This document shows positions 42,736-50,805 of a DNA stretch of 64,000 bases, in pieces. Position numbers and translations under genes: made by a program. Every line of letters begins with the position of its first letter. Positions within the stretch are counted from its first letter, which is position 1. Source of the DNA: Paenarthrobacter ureafaciens (GTDB taxonomy: Bacteria > Actinomycetota > Actinomycetes > Actinomycetales > Micrococcaceae); NCBI RefSeq assembly GCF_004028095.1, contig NZ_SBHM01000007.1:2790001-2854000 (forward strand), in the 5' to 3' direction. Below the pieces are notes generated by a model that ran no database searches, had not been told where the DNA came from, and worked only from the letters and a program-made list of their open reading frames with translations.

Positions 42736-43665
42736 CTACATACCTTCCAATTGGCTGCCCTGCTTGTCCTTGCCTCCAAGGCGCTGGAGGAACAAGGCCA
42801 GTGCGAGGCCGATGACGACCAGGATCACGGCGATGACGCTTGCCGGGCCCATGAGGTTGGCCCGGAAGCCCCTGAGGTACATGTCCAGGGCCAGGATCCG
42901 GGTGGAGTTGCCCGGGCCACCGCCTGTGAGCACGAAAATCAGGTCGAAGTAGGTCAGGGATCCCACCACCATCAAGGTGGAGGACGTGATGATGGTGTAC
43001 TTCAACTGCGGGAGCGTGATGTGGAAGAACTGTTTGATGGTGCCGGCGCCGTCGATCTGGGCCGCCTCATACAGGGACTTCGGTATCTGGCGCACCCCGC
43101 CTTGGTAGATCAACGTGTGGAACGGTACGAACTGCCAGGCGATGACGAAGATGACCAGTCCCAGTGCCAGCTGCGGAACCCCCAGCCAGTCCTGCGCCAG
43201 GAAAGGCAACCCCAGGCCCATGGCCAGGCCGAAGTTCGGATCCAGGAGGGCTTTGAAGGCGATGGCCACCGCTGCCGATGACAGGAGGAGGGGCAGGAAG
43301 TACAACACGGCCAGGGCCGCACGGTATTTTTGGCTACCCGCAGTGAAGACTCCCAACAGCAGGCTGATCGGAGTCTGGACCAGCCAGGACACGATCATGA
43401 TCACGAAGGTCAGCCCCAGCGCGTTGTACAGTCCGGGATCGGCGAGGACCGAAGTCCAGTTGTCCATCCCGGCGACGCCGATTGCGCCGATGCCGTCCCA
43501 GTCGGCGAAGCTGAGGACCAGGACCCCGGCCAGGGGAACGACGGCGAACAGGACAAAGAACAGCAGCGCCGGAACCGTCAGCCATGCGAGTGCGGAATTT
43601 TTCTGCCCCTTGGTCTTCTCGCCAGTCCGGTGGGCGGCCGTCCTGGTCAACGTTGAGCTGCTCAT
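42736..43665 (-). CDS. CUT1 sugar ABC transporter permease (MalF-like)
   Basis: 309 residues with six membrane helices after a basic N-terminus. The EAA loop is EAAQIDGAGTIKQFFHITLPQLK. LTGGGPGNSTRILALDMYLRGF near the end is typical of MalF-type subunits. The start overlaps the stop of the binding-protein gene by four bases, giving a coupled binding protein-permease-permease unit. Confidence 0.9.
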   Translation of the reverse strand: MSSSTLTRTAAHRTGEKTKGQKNSALAWLTVPALLFFVLFAVVPLAGVLVLSFADWDGIGAIGVAGMDNWTSVLADPGLYNALGLTFVIMIVSWLVQTPISLLLGVFTAGSQKYRAALAVLYFLPLLLSSAAVAIAFKALLDPNFGLAMGLGLPFLAQDWLGVPQLALGLVIFVIAWQFVPFHTLIYQGGVRQIPKSLYEAAQIDGAGTIKQFFHITLPQLKYTIITSSTLMVVGSLTYFDLIFVLTGGGPGNSTRILALDMYLRGFRANLMGPASVIAVILVVIGLALALFLQRLGGKDKQGSQLEGM

Positions 43666-44990
43666 TTGCCAAGCGTTGCGTTCATGTTCTCGGCGAACTG
43701 CTTGGGCGTGATGGACTTCAGGAACAACTGGTCGATGTTGTTCAGGAGCGCCTCGGCAGCGGTGGGGCTCAGCGCCTGGTCCCAGGATTGCTGGAACGTT
43801 GGTGCGTTCTTGGCAAGGTCGTAAACGAAGTTCAGGAAGTCCTTGTCAGGTGAGGATGCAAGCTTGTCCTCGATGCCGTTCACGATCGGCACAGAACCGG
43901 AGTTGATGTAGGCATCGATGACTTTGTCCGTCAGGATGCCCTCCTTGAAGAACTTCTTGGCGATCTCCTTCTCCTGGTCGGTGGCCTTGGCGGAGATGGA
44001 CATGTACTGGGCGGGGTTTCCGACACCGCTCTTCGGATCGCCCTTGCCGCCGGCGACCGTCGGGAAGTGGACGAAGCCGAGCTTTCCGTCCTGGACGAAG
44101 TTCTGGCCTTCCTTCTTCATGGCACCGTAGGTCCAGGATCCGTGGAGCATCATCGCAGCCTTGCCGGTGAACAGGAGGGCCTGGTCAGCCTTGGAGTCTG
44201 CCGTGATCGAGGAGAAACCCTTGATGAAGCCGTCAGCGGAAACCAGTTCCTGGATCTTGGTGCCGGTTTCGATGACTGCCGGGTGCATCCAGGCGTCCGG
44301 CTTGCCTTCGAAGATGGCGTTGAAGACTTCGGCCCCGCCAATGCGGTCCAGGAGGTACTCGAGCCACATCATCGAAGTCCACCGGGACTGGCCGCCGAGC
44401 GAGAACGGTGCCACGCCCATGTCGTTGAAAGTCTTGACCAGGGACATGATGTCGTCCCAGGTCTTGGGAGGCTGGACGCCGGCCTTCTCGAAGAGTTCCT
44501 TGTTGTAGAAGAGCACGATCGGAGCCACGTACTGGTTAGGCAGGGCGTAGATCTTGCCGTTAACCGTCGCAGCGCCGAACGAGGAGGGGAAGAACTTGTT
44601 CTTCACGTCCGGGTTGGCATCGAACCAGGGGGTCAGGTCCTCTACCTGGTTGGCCTCGGCGTAGGTCTTCAATCCGCCGCCACCCCAGCCGTAGACGATG
44701 GTAGGGGCCTGGCCTGCACCGATGGCCGTCTTGATCTTGGTCTTGTAGGCGTCGTTCTGGAAGTAAGTGACGTTGATCTTGTTGTCCGGGTTCGCGGCGA
44801 CAAATGCGTCAACGGCGTTCTGCATGGTGGTCTGGTTGGGCTCGCCGGTGAGGAACCACATGCTGGCCCCGCCACCACCGCCGCTCCCGCCCGGTCCTGA
44901 CGTTCCGCAGGCGGTCGTTGCCATGGCTGCGAAGGGTGTGAGTGCAGCGAGGGCCAGGAAGGAACGCCGGGAGGACTGGAATTGCTTCAT
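43662..44990 (-). CDS. Sugar-binding lipoprotein of the CUT1 transporter (Tat-type signal)
   Basis: 442 residues. The signal peptide has twin arginines (SSRRSFLALAAL) and ends in a lipobox (TTAC before GTSGPGG), suggesting Tat export and lipid anchoring. A Gly-rich spacer leads to a family-1 solute-binding domain (MWFLTGEPNQTTMQNAVDAFVAANPDNKINVTYFQ; TWDDIMSLVKTFNDMGVAPFSLGG; MMLHGSWTYGAMKKEG). The sugar is unknown. The ATG at 44990 follows GGAGAAGC; the upstream open frame would cover the promoter. Confidence 0.9.
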   Translation of the reverse strand: MKQFQSSRRSFLALAALTPFAAMATTACGTSGPGGSGGGGGASMWFLTGEPNQTTMQNAVDAFVAANPDNKINVTYFQNDAYKTKIKTAIGAGQAPTIVYGWGGGGLKTYAEANQVEDLTPWFDANPDVKNKFFPSSFGAATVNGKIYALPNQYVAPIVLFYNKELFEKAGVQPPKTWDDIMSLVKTFNDMGVAPFSLGGQSRWTSMMWLEYLLDRIGGAEVFNAIFEGKPDAWMHPAVIETGTKIQELVSADGFIKGFSSITADSKADQALLFTGKAAMMLHGSWTYGAMKKEGQNFVQDGKLGFVHFPTVAGGKGDPKSGVGNPAQYMSISAKATDQEKEIAKKFFKEGILTDKVIDAYINSGSVPIVNGIEDKLASSPDKDFLNFVYDLAKNAPTFQQSWDQALSPTAAEALLNNIDQLFLKSITPKQFAENMNATLGK

Positions 44991-45041
44991 TGCTTCTCCA
45001 TGAGTTTTCGCTAGGTTGAACAAGAAGGTTCCGAAAAAAAC

Positions 45042-45053
45042 CGAAATATTTCG
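45042..45053. promoter_or_regulatory. Putative LacI operator near the binding-protein gene
   Basis: CGAAATATTTCG is a perfect 12-base palindrome with CGAAA/TTTCG half sites, 52 bases before the transporter start. A second CGAAA/TTTCG site lies before the LacI gene. Confidence 0.5.
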
Positions 45054-45057
45054 CAAC

Positions 45058-45073
45058 CGTGATTAAGATCACG
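45058..45073. promoter_or_regulatory. CRP/GlxR-like site before the sugar operon
   Basis: GTGA-TTAAGA-TCAC, flanked by C and G, lies inside a longer perfect inverted repeat ACCGTGAT-TAAG-ATCACGGT (45056-45075). It fits the TGTGA-N6-TCACA pattern except at the outer bases. Confidence 0.5.
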
Positions 45074-45174
45074 GTCTAAACTAAAGCCAAATAGTCGATT
45101 CGTCAAGACGCATTTTGACTCGTTCCTGAGCCGAACTTGCACTTTTTCGCGGACCGGCGCATTCTCGAAACTGC

Positions 45175-45187
45175 CGAAACAATTTCG
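45175..45187. promoter_or_regulatory. Putative LacI operator near the lacI-type gene
   Basis: CGAAA-CAA-TTTCG, 13 bases upstream of the regulator's ATG at 45200, is consistent with autoregulation. Confidence 0.45.
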
Positions 45188-45199
45188 AAAGTGGGGGAC

Positions 45200-46330
45200 A
45201 TGACTATCGGGACAAAGCCGTCCAAGCCAACCCTGGCTGCAGTGGCCCAAGAGGCCGGCGTCTCAACGCCGACCGTTTCCAAAGTGATCAATGGCCGCGA
45301 AGACGTAGCCGATGAGACGCGCGCCCGGGTCCTCGCGGCACTGCAGAGGACCGGTTACAAAACCCCTTCCCAGCGCAGGAGTGTCCCTTCCCGCCGCGCC
45401 GTGGAGGCCGTGTTTGATTCCCTCAACTCGGCGTACGCGGTCGAGGTGCTGAATGGCGTGCTCGAACAGGCAGCGATTGCCGACATGGAGGTGGTCCTCT
45501 CCGTGACCAGCCGGCAATCAGGGTCGCCTTTGGGGCCTGAAGAGCGCGCCCAACGGCTGATCGATGAGGGGCGCAGCGGCATGATTGTGGTCACCTCCGC
45601 CTTCAACTCAGGTCAGCTCAACGCTTTCCAGCGCCGAAGGATCCCCATTGTGGTGGTTGATCCGCTCAATCCGCCGCCCGGCGATGTCTTCAGCGTGGGT
45701 GCCAGCAACTGGGCCGGCGGCAAAGCTGCCGCTGCCCACTTGCTGGCGCTCGGCCACCGCAGGATCGCCTACATTGGAGGGCCGGAGTCGGCGGAGTGCA
45801 GCCAGGCGCGGCTCCACGGCTACATGGCTGCGCTGATGGCCGAGGGCATCAGCGTGCAAGAGGAATACGTCCTTGCCGGGCCCTTCCGCCCCAGCAACGG
45901 AGTTCAGGCGATGAAGTCGTTGCTGGCGTTGGATGATCCGCCCACGGCCATCTTCGCCGCCAGCGACAGCATCGCTTTGGGTGTTCTGGCCGAGGCCCGG
46001 CGGCAGAATGTGCGCATCCCCGAGGAGCTGAGCCTTGTGGGCTTCGACGGAACCCACCAGGCAGCGGAATCAGTGCCTCCGCTCACGTCGGTGTCCCAAC
46101 CGCTGCAGGACATGGGGCGGTCCGCAGTGAACTTCATCCTCCGGCAAATGAACGGGGAGGACATTGATTCGCGGCGGGTCGAGCTGGCCACCCACCTGGT
46201 GGTTCGGGAGTCCACGGCGGCCCCGAGGCCGGCTGCCCACCTGGTGGTTCGGGAGTCCACGGCGGCCCCGAGGCCGGCTGCCCACCGCTTCACCGCCAAG
46301 GAAGCCGGCGCCGGGAATCGAGGGACATAG
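45200..46330 (+). CDS. LacI-family regulator of the sugar operon
   Basis: 376 residues. The helix-turn-helix is PTLAAVAQEAGVSTPTVSKVINGREDVADETRARV. The periplasmic-binding-protein-like ligand domain follows (NLVV-type strand; GHRRIAYIGGPESAECSQARLHGYMAAL; PTAIFAASDSIALGVL; LSLVGFDGTHQAAESVPPLTSVSQP), ending with THLVVRESTA. The normal end is then followed by an exact second copy of a 15-residue block and a further 15 residues, so the C-terminus is longer than usual. The ATG at 45200 follows GTGGGGGAC. It is divergent from the transporter and overlaps the 3' end of the next gene, which is on the other strand. Confidence 0.9.
   Translation: MTIGTKPSKPTLAAVAQEAGVSTPTVSKVINGREDVADETRARVLAALQRTGYKTPSQRRSVPSRRAVEAVFDSLNSAYAVEVLNGVLEQAAIADMEVVLSVTSRQSGSPLGPEERAQRLIDEGRSGMIVVTSAFNSGQLNAFQRRRIPIVVVDPLNPPPGDVFSVGASNWAGGKAAAAHLLALGHRRIAYIGGPESAECSQARLHGYMAALMAEGISVQEEYVLAGPFRPSNGVQAMKSLLALDDPPTAIFAASDSIALGVLAEARRQNVRIPEELSLVGFDGTHQAAESVPPLTSVSQPLQDMGRSAVNFILRQMNGEDIDSRRVELATHLVVRESTAAPRPAAHLVVRESTAAPRPAAHRFTAKEAGAGNRGT
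46193..46282. repeat. Exact 45-bp tandem duplication in the LacI gene
   Basis: 46193-46237 and 46238-46282 are identical and in frame, each coding HLVVRESTAAPRPAA. The copies are perfect, which implies a recent event or selection. Confidence 0.95.
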
Positions 46331-47771
46331 GCGGAATGGCCTCGTACAGCGGTACCCTCACCCAACGCTCACCCGTCGTCCTGAACTCGGCGCGGCTGGC
46401 GAAACGGTAAAGGTACGTCTGCACGCGCACCCAACGGGGGCGGCCGCCGTCGAACGGGTCATGGCCAAGCAGCCGAAGCGTTGGCGGATCGGCTGCGAGG
46501 AGCTTGTCCAGGAAGCGGTACAGCCATTCCTCGTGCACGGTGCGCAGCGGCAGGAACCACATCATCCAATCCAGCCGAAGGTGGTAGGGCGCCCATTGAC
46601 GCGGCATTCTTCGGACATCTCCCGGTTTCCCCTTGAACCCGTACTCCAGCCAGGCCTCGTCCGGGGAGTCGGGGTCTTCGTCGGAGGTTCCTTCCACCAC
46701 TACTTCGATGCGTTGCTTGGTGACCGTGCCAAAAGCTCCATACGCATTGACCAGCCTCCAGCGGTTGAAGCTTGCATTCATGAGTTGCTCCCGCGAGAAC
46801 AGGTTCAGCAATGGCCGGTAGCTGAACACCAGCAACAGCAACGTCACGGCGAGTACGACGACGAGCCACCACACCGGTGTGGTGGCACCGGAGTGCCACT
46901 CAAGCGGGATGAACGGGAAGACCGCGTGTGCCACGGGATCGCTCACCGCTGCGAAAGCAAGGATGATGGCGGCCCAGTTCAGCCACGCGAAATTGCCCGA
47001 GCCCACAAGCCATAACTGGGTCAGGATGATGATGCCGGCGGCAATGCCGGCCACGGGCTGGGGTGCGAACAGGAAGAAGGGGACCACCAGCTGGGCGAAA
47101 TGGTTCCCCAGCACCTCGACTTTGTGCAGCGGCCGGGGGAGGAGGTGGGCTTGGCGGCTGAGAGGACCGGGCATCGGCTGGGTCTCGTGGTGGTAGAACA
47201 TCGCTGTCATGTCCCGCCATTCCCTGCCCCCGCGCATCTTGATCATGCCGGCGCCGAACTCAAGCCGGAACACCAGCCACACGACCAGTACCAGGATGGT
47301 GGCGGGCGGGGGAGTCTGGTCGGATCCCAGGAAGGCTACCGTGAACCCTGCTTCCAAGAGCAGCACTTCCCAGCCGAAGCCGTAAAACGTTTGTCCCACG
47401 TTGACAATGGACATGTAGAGGAACCAGAGGGCCAGGAAAGCAATCATCGGCAACCACGGCGGCCCTGTCTGCGGAAGTCCGAGGACCAACAACGCAGACA
47501 CCGCCAGCCCAAAGATGCAGACGGCCCGCAGCAGCCTGTCCGAGTAGCGCCAACGGAACAGCGTAGGCCGCCCCATCCGCCGGACGACCCCAAGGAAATC
47601 CGGGACGGGAAGCAGGCCCCGCTCGCCCAGGAGCGCCGGGAACTGGTTCAGCGTCGAAAGGAACGCAAGGCAGTAGAGCGCAGCCGTGCCGCGCTGCAGC
47701 ACCTGACGGGCGAATTCGTAGTCCCGGGCGTCGAACCAAGAGAGCCACTCCACGATTTCCACGTTAACCAT
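46290..47771 (-). CDS. Lipase-maturation-factor-like membrane protein
   Basis: About 493 residues with around nine hydrophobic helices in the first two thirds (LIVGLPQTGPPWLPMIAFLALWFLYMS-like segments; GMIKMRGGREWRDMTAMFYHHETQPMPGPLSR), then a soluble ~150-residue tail (FGTVTKQRIEVVVEGTSDE, WAPYHLRLDWMMWFLPL). The WRDMTAMFYHHETQPMP region is characteristic of the LMF1/LMF2 family (PF06762), which in animals helps lipases fold; the bacterial role is unknown. The ATG at 47771 is chosen over 48056 by family start (the first helix region). Its 3' end overlaps the LacI gene by 41 bases in convergent orientation. Confidence 0.75.
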   Translation of the reverse strand: MVNVEIVEWLSWFDARDYEFARQVLQRGTAALYCLAFLSTLNQFPALLGERGLLPVPDFLGVVRRMGRPTLFRWRYSDRLLRAVCIFGLAVSALLVLGLPQTGPPWLPMIAFLALWFLYMSIVNVGQTFYGFGWEVLLLEAGFTVAFLGSDQTPPPATILVLVVWLVFRLEFGAGMIKMRGGREWRDMTAMFYHHETQPMPGPLSRQAHLLPRPLHKVEVLGNHFAQLVVPFFLFAPQPVAGIAAGIIILTQLWLVGSGNFAWLNWAAIILAFAAVSDPVAHAVFPFIPLEWHSGATTPVWWLVVVLAVTLLLLVFSYRPLLNLFSREQLMNASFNRWRLVNAYGAFGTVTKQRIEVVVEGTSDEDPDSPDEAWLEYGFKGKPGDVRRMPRQWAPYHLRLDWMMWFLPLRTVHEEWLYRFLDKLLAADPPTLRLLGHDPFDGGRPRWVRVQTYLYRFASRAEFRTTGERWVRVPLYEAIPPMSLDSRRRLPWR

Positions 47772-47852
47772 GGGACGGAGGGGCCAACAGACGTTTGCAC
47801 ATATGGGTCCGCCGTGTTCGCCCTGCCCTGCGGCGGCTGGGATACTTGACTC

Positions 47853-49037
47853 ATGCAGCCGCGCAAGATCGTCATCCTCGGGTCCACCGGTTCCATCGGC
47901 ACACAAGCAATTGAGGTGATCGATGCCGCTCCCCACCTTTTCGAGGTAGTGGCACTCAGCGCAGGAGGCGGAAATCCGGAACTCATTGCGCAGCAGGCTG
48001 TGCACACCCGCGCGCAGGCAGTGGGAATTGCCCGGGGCGACGCTGCTGCCCTGCAACAGCTCATCGCCGGCTTTGCCGCAACCGCCGGGCTGAAAGGCTT
48101 TGCTCCGGAAATCTTCGTGGGGCCCGATGCCTCAGCCAGGGTCGCGGGCATCCCCAGTGACGTTGTCCTCAACGGCATCACCGGATCCATCGGTCTTGCT
48201 CCTACCTTGGCGGCCCTGGAGTCCGGGGCCACCCTGGCGCTCGCCAACAAGGAATCGCTGATCGTCGGCGGCGCTCTGGTTAAGTCAGCCGCGGGTCCAG
48301 GCCAGATTGTTCCCGTCGACTCCGAACATTCGGCAATTGCACAGTGCCTCCGTTCAGGCGCGGCAGCGGAAGTCCACAAGCTGATACTTACGGCTTCGGG
48401 CGGTCCTTTCCGGGGTCGGACGCGCGAACAGTTGCAGGACGTCAGCCCCCAGGAGGCGTTGGCGCACCCCACCTGGGACATGGGGCTGATGGTCACCACG
48501 AACTCCGCCAGCCTGGTCAACAAGGGCTTGGAAGTGATCGAAGCGCACTTGCTGTTCGACGTGCCCCTGGACCGGATCGACGTCGTGGTGCATCCCCAGT
48601 CCGTGGTCCATTCAATGGTGCAGTTCGTGGACGGCTCAATCATCGCGCAAGCTTCCCCGCCGGACATGCGCCTTCCGATCGCGCTGGGGCTCGGCTGGCC
48701 GGACAGGGTTCCCGGCGCTGCCCGGGCGTGTGACTGGAGCCAAGCCACAAGCTGGACCTTCGAACCGCTGGATTCGGAGGCGTTTCCCGCCGTGGACCTC
48801 GCCAAGGAGGCAGCCAAGCAGGGGAGCACCTTCCCCGCGGTGTTCAACGCAGCGAACGAGGAAGCTGTTGAAGCGTTCCACGCCGGCCGCATCCGCTTCA
48901 CCGACATCGTCGATACCGTGGAGTCCGTCCTCAGCGAACATACAGGCTCTTCGGAGCTAACGCTGGAATCCGTGTTGGATGCTGAAGCGTGGGCACGCAG
49001 CCGTACCCACGATCGTTTAGCCACCAGCCGCCTGTAG
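47853..49037 (+). CDS. dxr: 1-Deoxy-D-xylulose 5-phosphate reductoisomerase
   Basis: 394 residues. [19 protein letters not shown] (NADPH site), [25 protein letters not shown] (metal-binding Asp and Glu) and [10 protein letters not shown] are the catalytic-domain motifs; [10 protein letters not shown] begins the C-terminal domain. It makes methylerythritol phosphate, the second step of the non-mevalonate isoprenoid pathway; ispG of the same pathway lies 3 kb downstream. The gene begins the second housekeeping stretch of the window. Confidence 0.97.
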   Translation: MQPRKIVILGSTGSIGTQAIEVIDAAPHLFEVVALSAGGGNPELIAQQAVHTRAQAVGIARGDAAALQQLIAGFAATAGLKGFAPEIFVGPDASARVAGIPSDVVLNGITGSIGLAPTLAALESGATLALANKESLIVGGALVKSAAGPGQIVPVDSEHSAIAQCLRSGAAAEVHKLILTASGGPFRGRTREQLQDVSPQEALAHPTWDMGLMVTTNSASLVNKGLEVIEAHLLFDVPLDRIDVVVHPQSVVHSMVQFVDGSIIAQASPPDMRLPIALGLGWPDRVPGAARACDWSQATSWTFEPLDSEAFPAVDLAKEAAKQGSTFPAVFNAANEEAVEAFHAGRIRFTDIVDTVESVLSEHTGSSELTLESVLDAEAWARSRTHDRLATSRL

Positions 49038-49075
49038 CCCACCCCACCCCACCTGATGGAAGCAGTACCACCCGA

Positions 49076-50407
49076 ATGAGCCCCGTCCTTCTCTTCATCC
49101 TCGGAGTCATCTTCGTCGCCATCGGCGTCGCGGTCTCCATCGCGCTTCACGAGGTGGGGCACCTGGTTCCTGCCAAGCTGTTCAAGGTGCGGGTGACCAA
49201 GTACATGATCGGTTTTGGTCCCACGCTGTGGTCGCGCAAGAAGGGTGAGACCGAGTACGGGTTCAAGGCCCTGCCGCTGGGCGGCTACGTCGCCATGATC
49301 GGCATGTACCCGCCGAACAAGGAGGACGGCGGCGTCCGTCCCTCCAGCACGGGTATGTTCCAGACGCTAGCCTCGGAGGCGCGCTCGGCAGCCCACGAGG
49401 AAGTGGGCCCGGACGACGCAAACCGTGTGTTCTACAAACTGCCGGTCTGGAAGAAGATCATCGTCATGCTGGGTGGTCCGGCCATGAACATGCTCATCGG
49501 ACTCGTGCTGACGGCCGTGCTGCTGATGGGCTTCGGTACAGCCCAGGCCACCACCACGATCGCCGATGTTTCCAAATGCCAAGTGGCAGCCGGCCAGACC
49601 GTCGATCCCGATTCCGCGGAGTGCACGCCCACCCCCGCCGCGGCTGCCGGCCTGCAGCCCAATGACACCATCAAGTCCTTCGATGGAAAACAGGTCACGG
49701 AGTGGGACGAATTGACCAGCTGGATCCGTGCATCCGCAGGGCGTGAGGTTCCTATCACGGTGGAGCGCAACGGGTCCCTCGTGTCCACCACCGTCACGCC
49801 TGTACTTTCTGCGCGGCCCGTCATCGGTTCCGATGGCCGGCAGGAACAGGATGCCGACGGCGTCCTCAAGTACCAGGAAGTCGGGTTCCTGGGCATAGGT
49901 GCCCAAAGCGTCCTGGTGCCGCAGCCGGCGTCGAGCGTTTTGCCCATGGCGGGGGAGAACATCAAGCAGATCTCCGGTGTGATCTTCAACCTGCCCGCCA
50001 GGGTGGTTGGCGTGGCCAAGGCAGCCTTCAGCGAAGAGCCCCGCGACCCCAACGGCCCCATCAGCGTGGTGGGCGTCGGCCGGGTGGCCGGTGAAGTAGC
50101 CGCTATGGAGCAGGTGCCCTTGGAGGCCAGAATCGGCACGCTGGTGGGCTTGCTGGCAGGCCTGAACTTTGCCTTGGCGATTTTCAACCTCATCCCCTTG
50201 CTCCCGCTTGACGGCGGGCATGTGGCCGGTGCCCTGTACGAGGGAATCCGGCGTCGGGTGGCCAAGCTGCTCGGCAAGCCGGACCCCGGCGCTTTCGACA
50301 TTGCCAAGCTCCTCCCCGCAACGTATGTGGTGGCTGCGCTCTTGATGGCCATGGGCGCTTTGCTGATCTACGCGGACATCGTGAAGCCGGTGAACATCTT
50401 TGGCTAG
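49076..50407 (+). CDS. rseP: Site-2 protease (RseP/Rip1-like, M50)
   Basis: 443 residues. The zinc-binding HEVGH is at residues 25-29 in the first helix, the second helix group is around 140-160 (PAMNMLIGLVLTAVLLMGF), a PDZ domain spans ~200-275 (AAGLQPNDTIKSFDGKQVTEWDEL), and the third zinc ligand is in NLIPLLPLDGGHVAG. It cleaves membrane-bound anti-sigma factors and similar proteins within the membrane; the M. tuberculosis relative Rip1 is between dxr and ispG too. The ATG at 49076 has only a distant GGAAG. Confidence 0.95.
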   Translation: MSPVLLFILGVIFVAIGVAVSIALHEVGHLVPAKLFKVRVTKYMIGFGPTLWSRKKGETEYGFKALPLGGYVAMIGMYPPNKEDGGVRPSSTGMFQTLASEARSAAHEEVGPDDANRVFYKLPVWKKIIVMLGGPAMNMLIGLVLTAVLLMGFGTAQATTTIADVSKCQVAAGQTVDPDSAECTPTPAAAAGLQPNDTIKSFDGKQVTEWDELTSWIRASAGREVPITVERNGSLVSTTVTPVLSARPVIGSDGRQEQDADGVLKYQEVGFLGIGAQSVLVPQPASSVLPMAGENIKQISGVIFNLPARVVGVAKAAFSEEPRDPNGPISVVGVGRVAGEVAAMEQVPLEARIGTLVGLLAGLNFALAIFNLIPLLPLDGGHVAGALYEGIRRRVAKLLGKPDPGAFDIAKLLPATYVVAALLMAMGALLIYADIVKPVNIFG

Positions 50408-50468
50408 GAGCGTCTCCGGCGGCCTCCCGGTGGCAGAGCATCCGCACCCGGCGGGATAGGCTAACACC

Positions 50469-50762
50469 ATGACTGTTTTCGCTGTTGAGTATGTTTACGC
50501 GGCCGACTCCGGGGCCATCCGCGACGAGACCCGTCCCGCACACCGCGCTTGGCTTAGCGACCTCGCTGACGAAGGTGCGCTGCTTGCCAGCGGTCCGTAC
50601 GGTGACGGCGCAGGCGCGCTGCTGATCTTCAAATCCCGCGACGAAGCTGAACTCACTGACCTCCTGAAGCAGGATCCGTTCGCTGACGCCGGCGCCATCG
50701 CCGGAATCCGCACTACCGAATGGTCGCCCATTATTGGGCTTCTTTCGGAGCACGCCTCCTGA
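50469..50762 (+). CDS. YciI-like protein
   Basis: 97 residues of the ferredoxin-like YciI/YCII fold. [41 protein letters not shown] holds the conserved R-P-x-H-x-x-W/L segment and the GP turn, and [26 protein letters not shown] is the family C-terminus. The biochemical role is unsettled. It is inserted between rseP and ispG, with short gaps on both sides. Confidence 0.8.
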   Translation: MTVFAVEYVYAADSGAIRDETRPAHRAWLSDLADEGALLASGPYGDGAGALLIFKSRDEAELTDLLKQDPFADAGAIAGIRTTEWSPIIGLLSEHAS

Positions 50763-50805
50763 TTCAGGTACCCACCACCAGATACACCCAACCCAAGGAG
50801 TCCAC

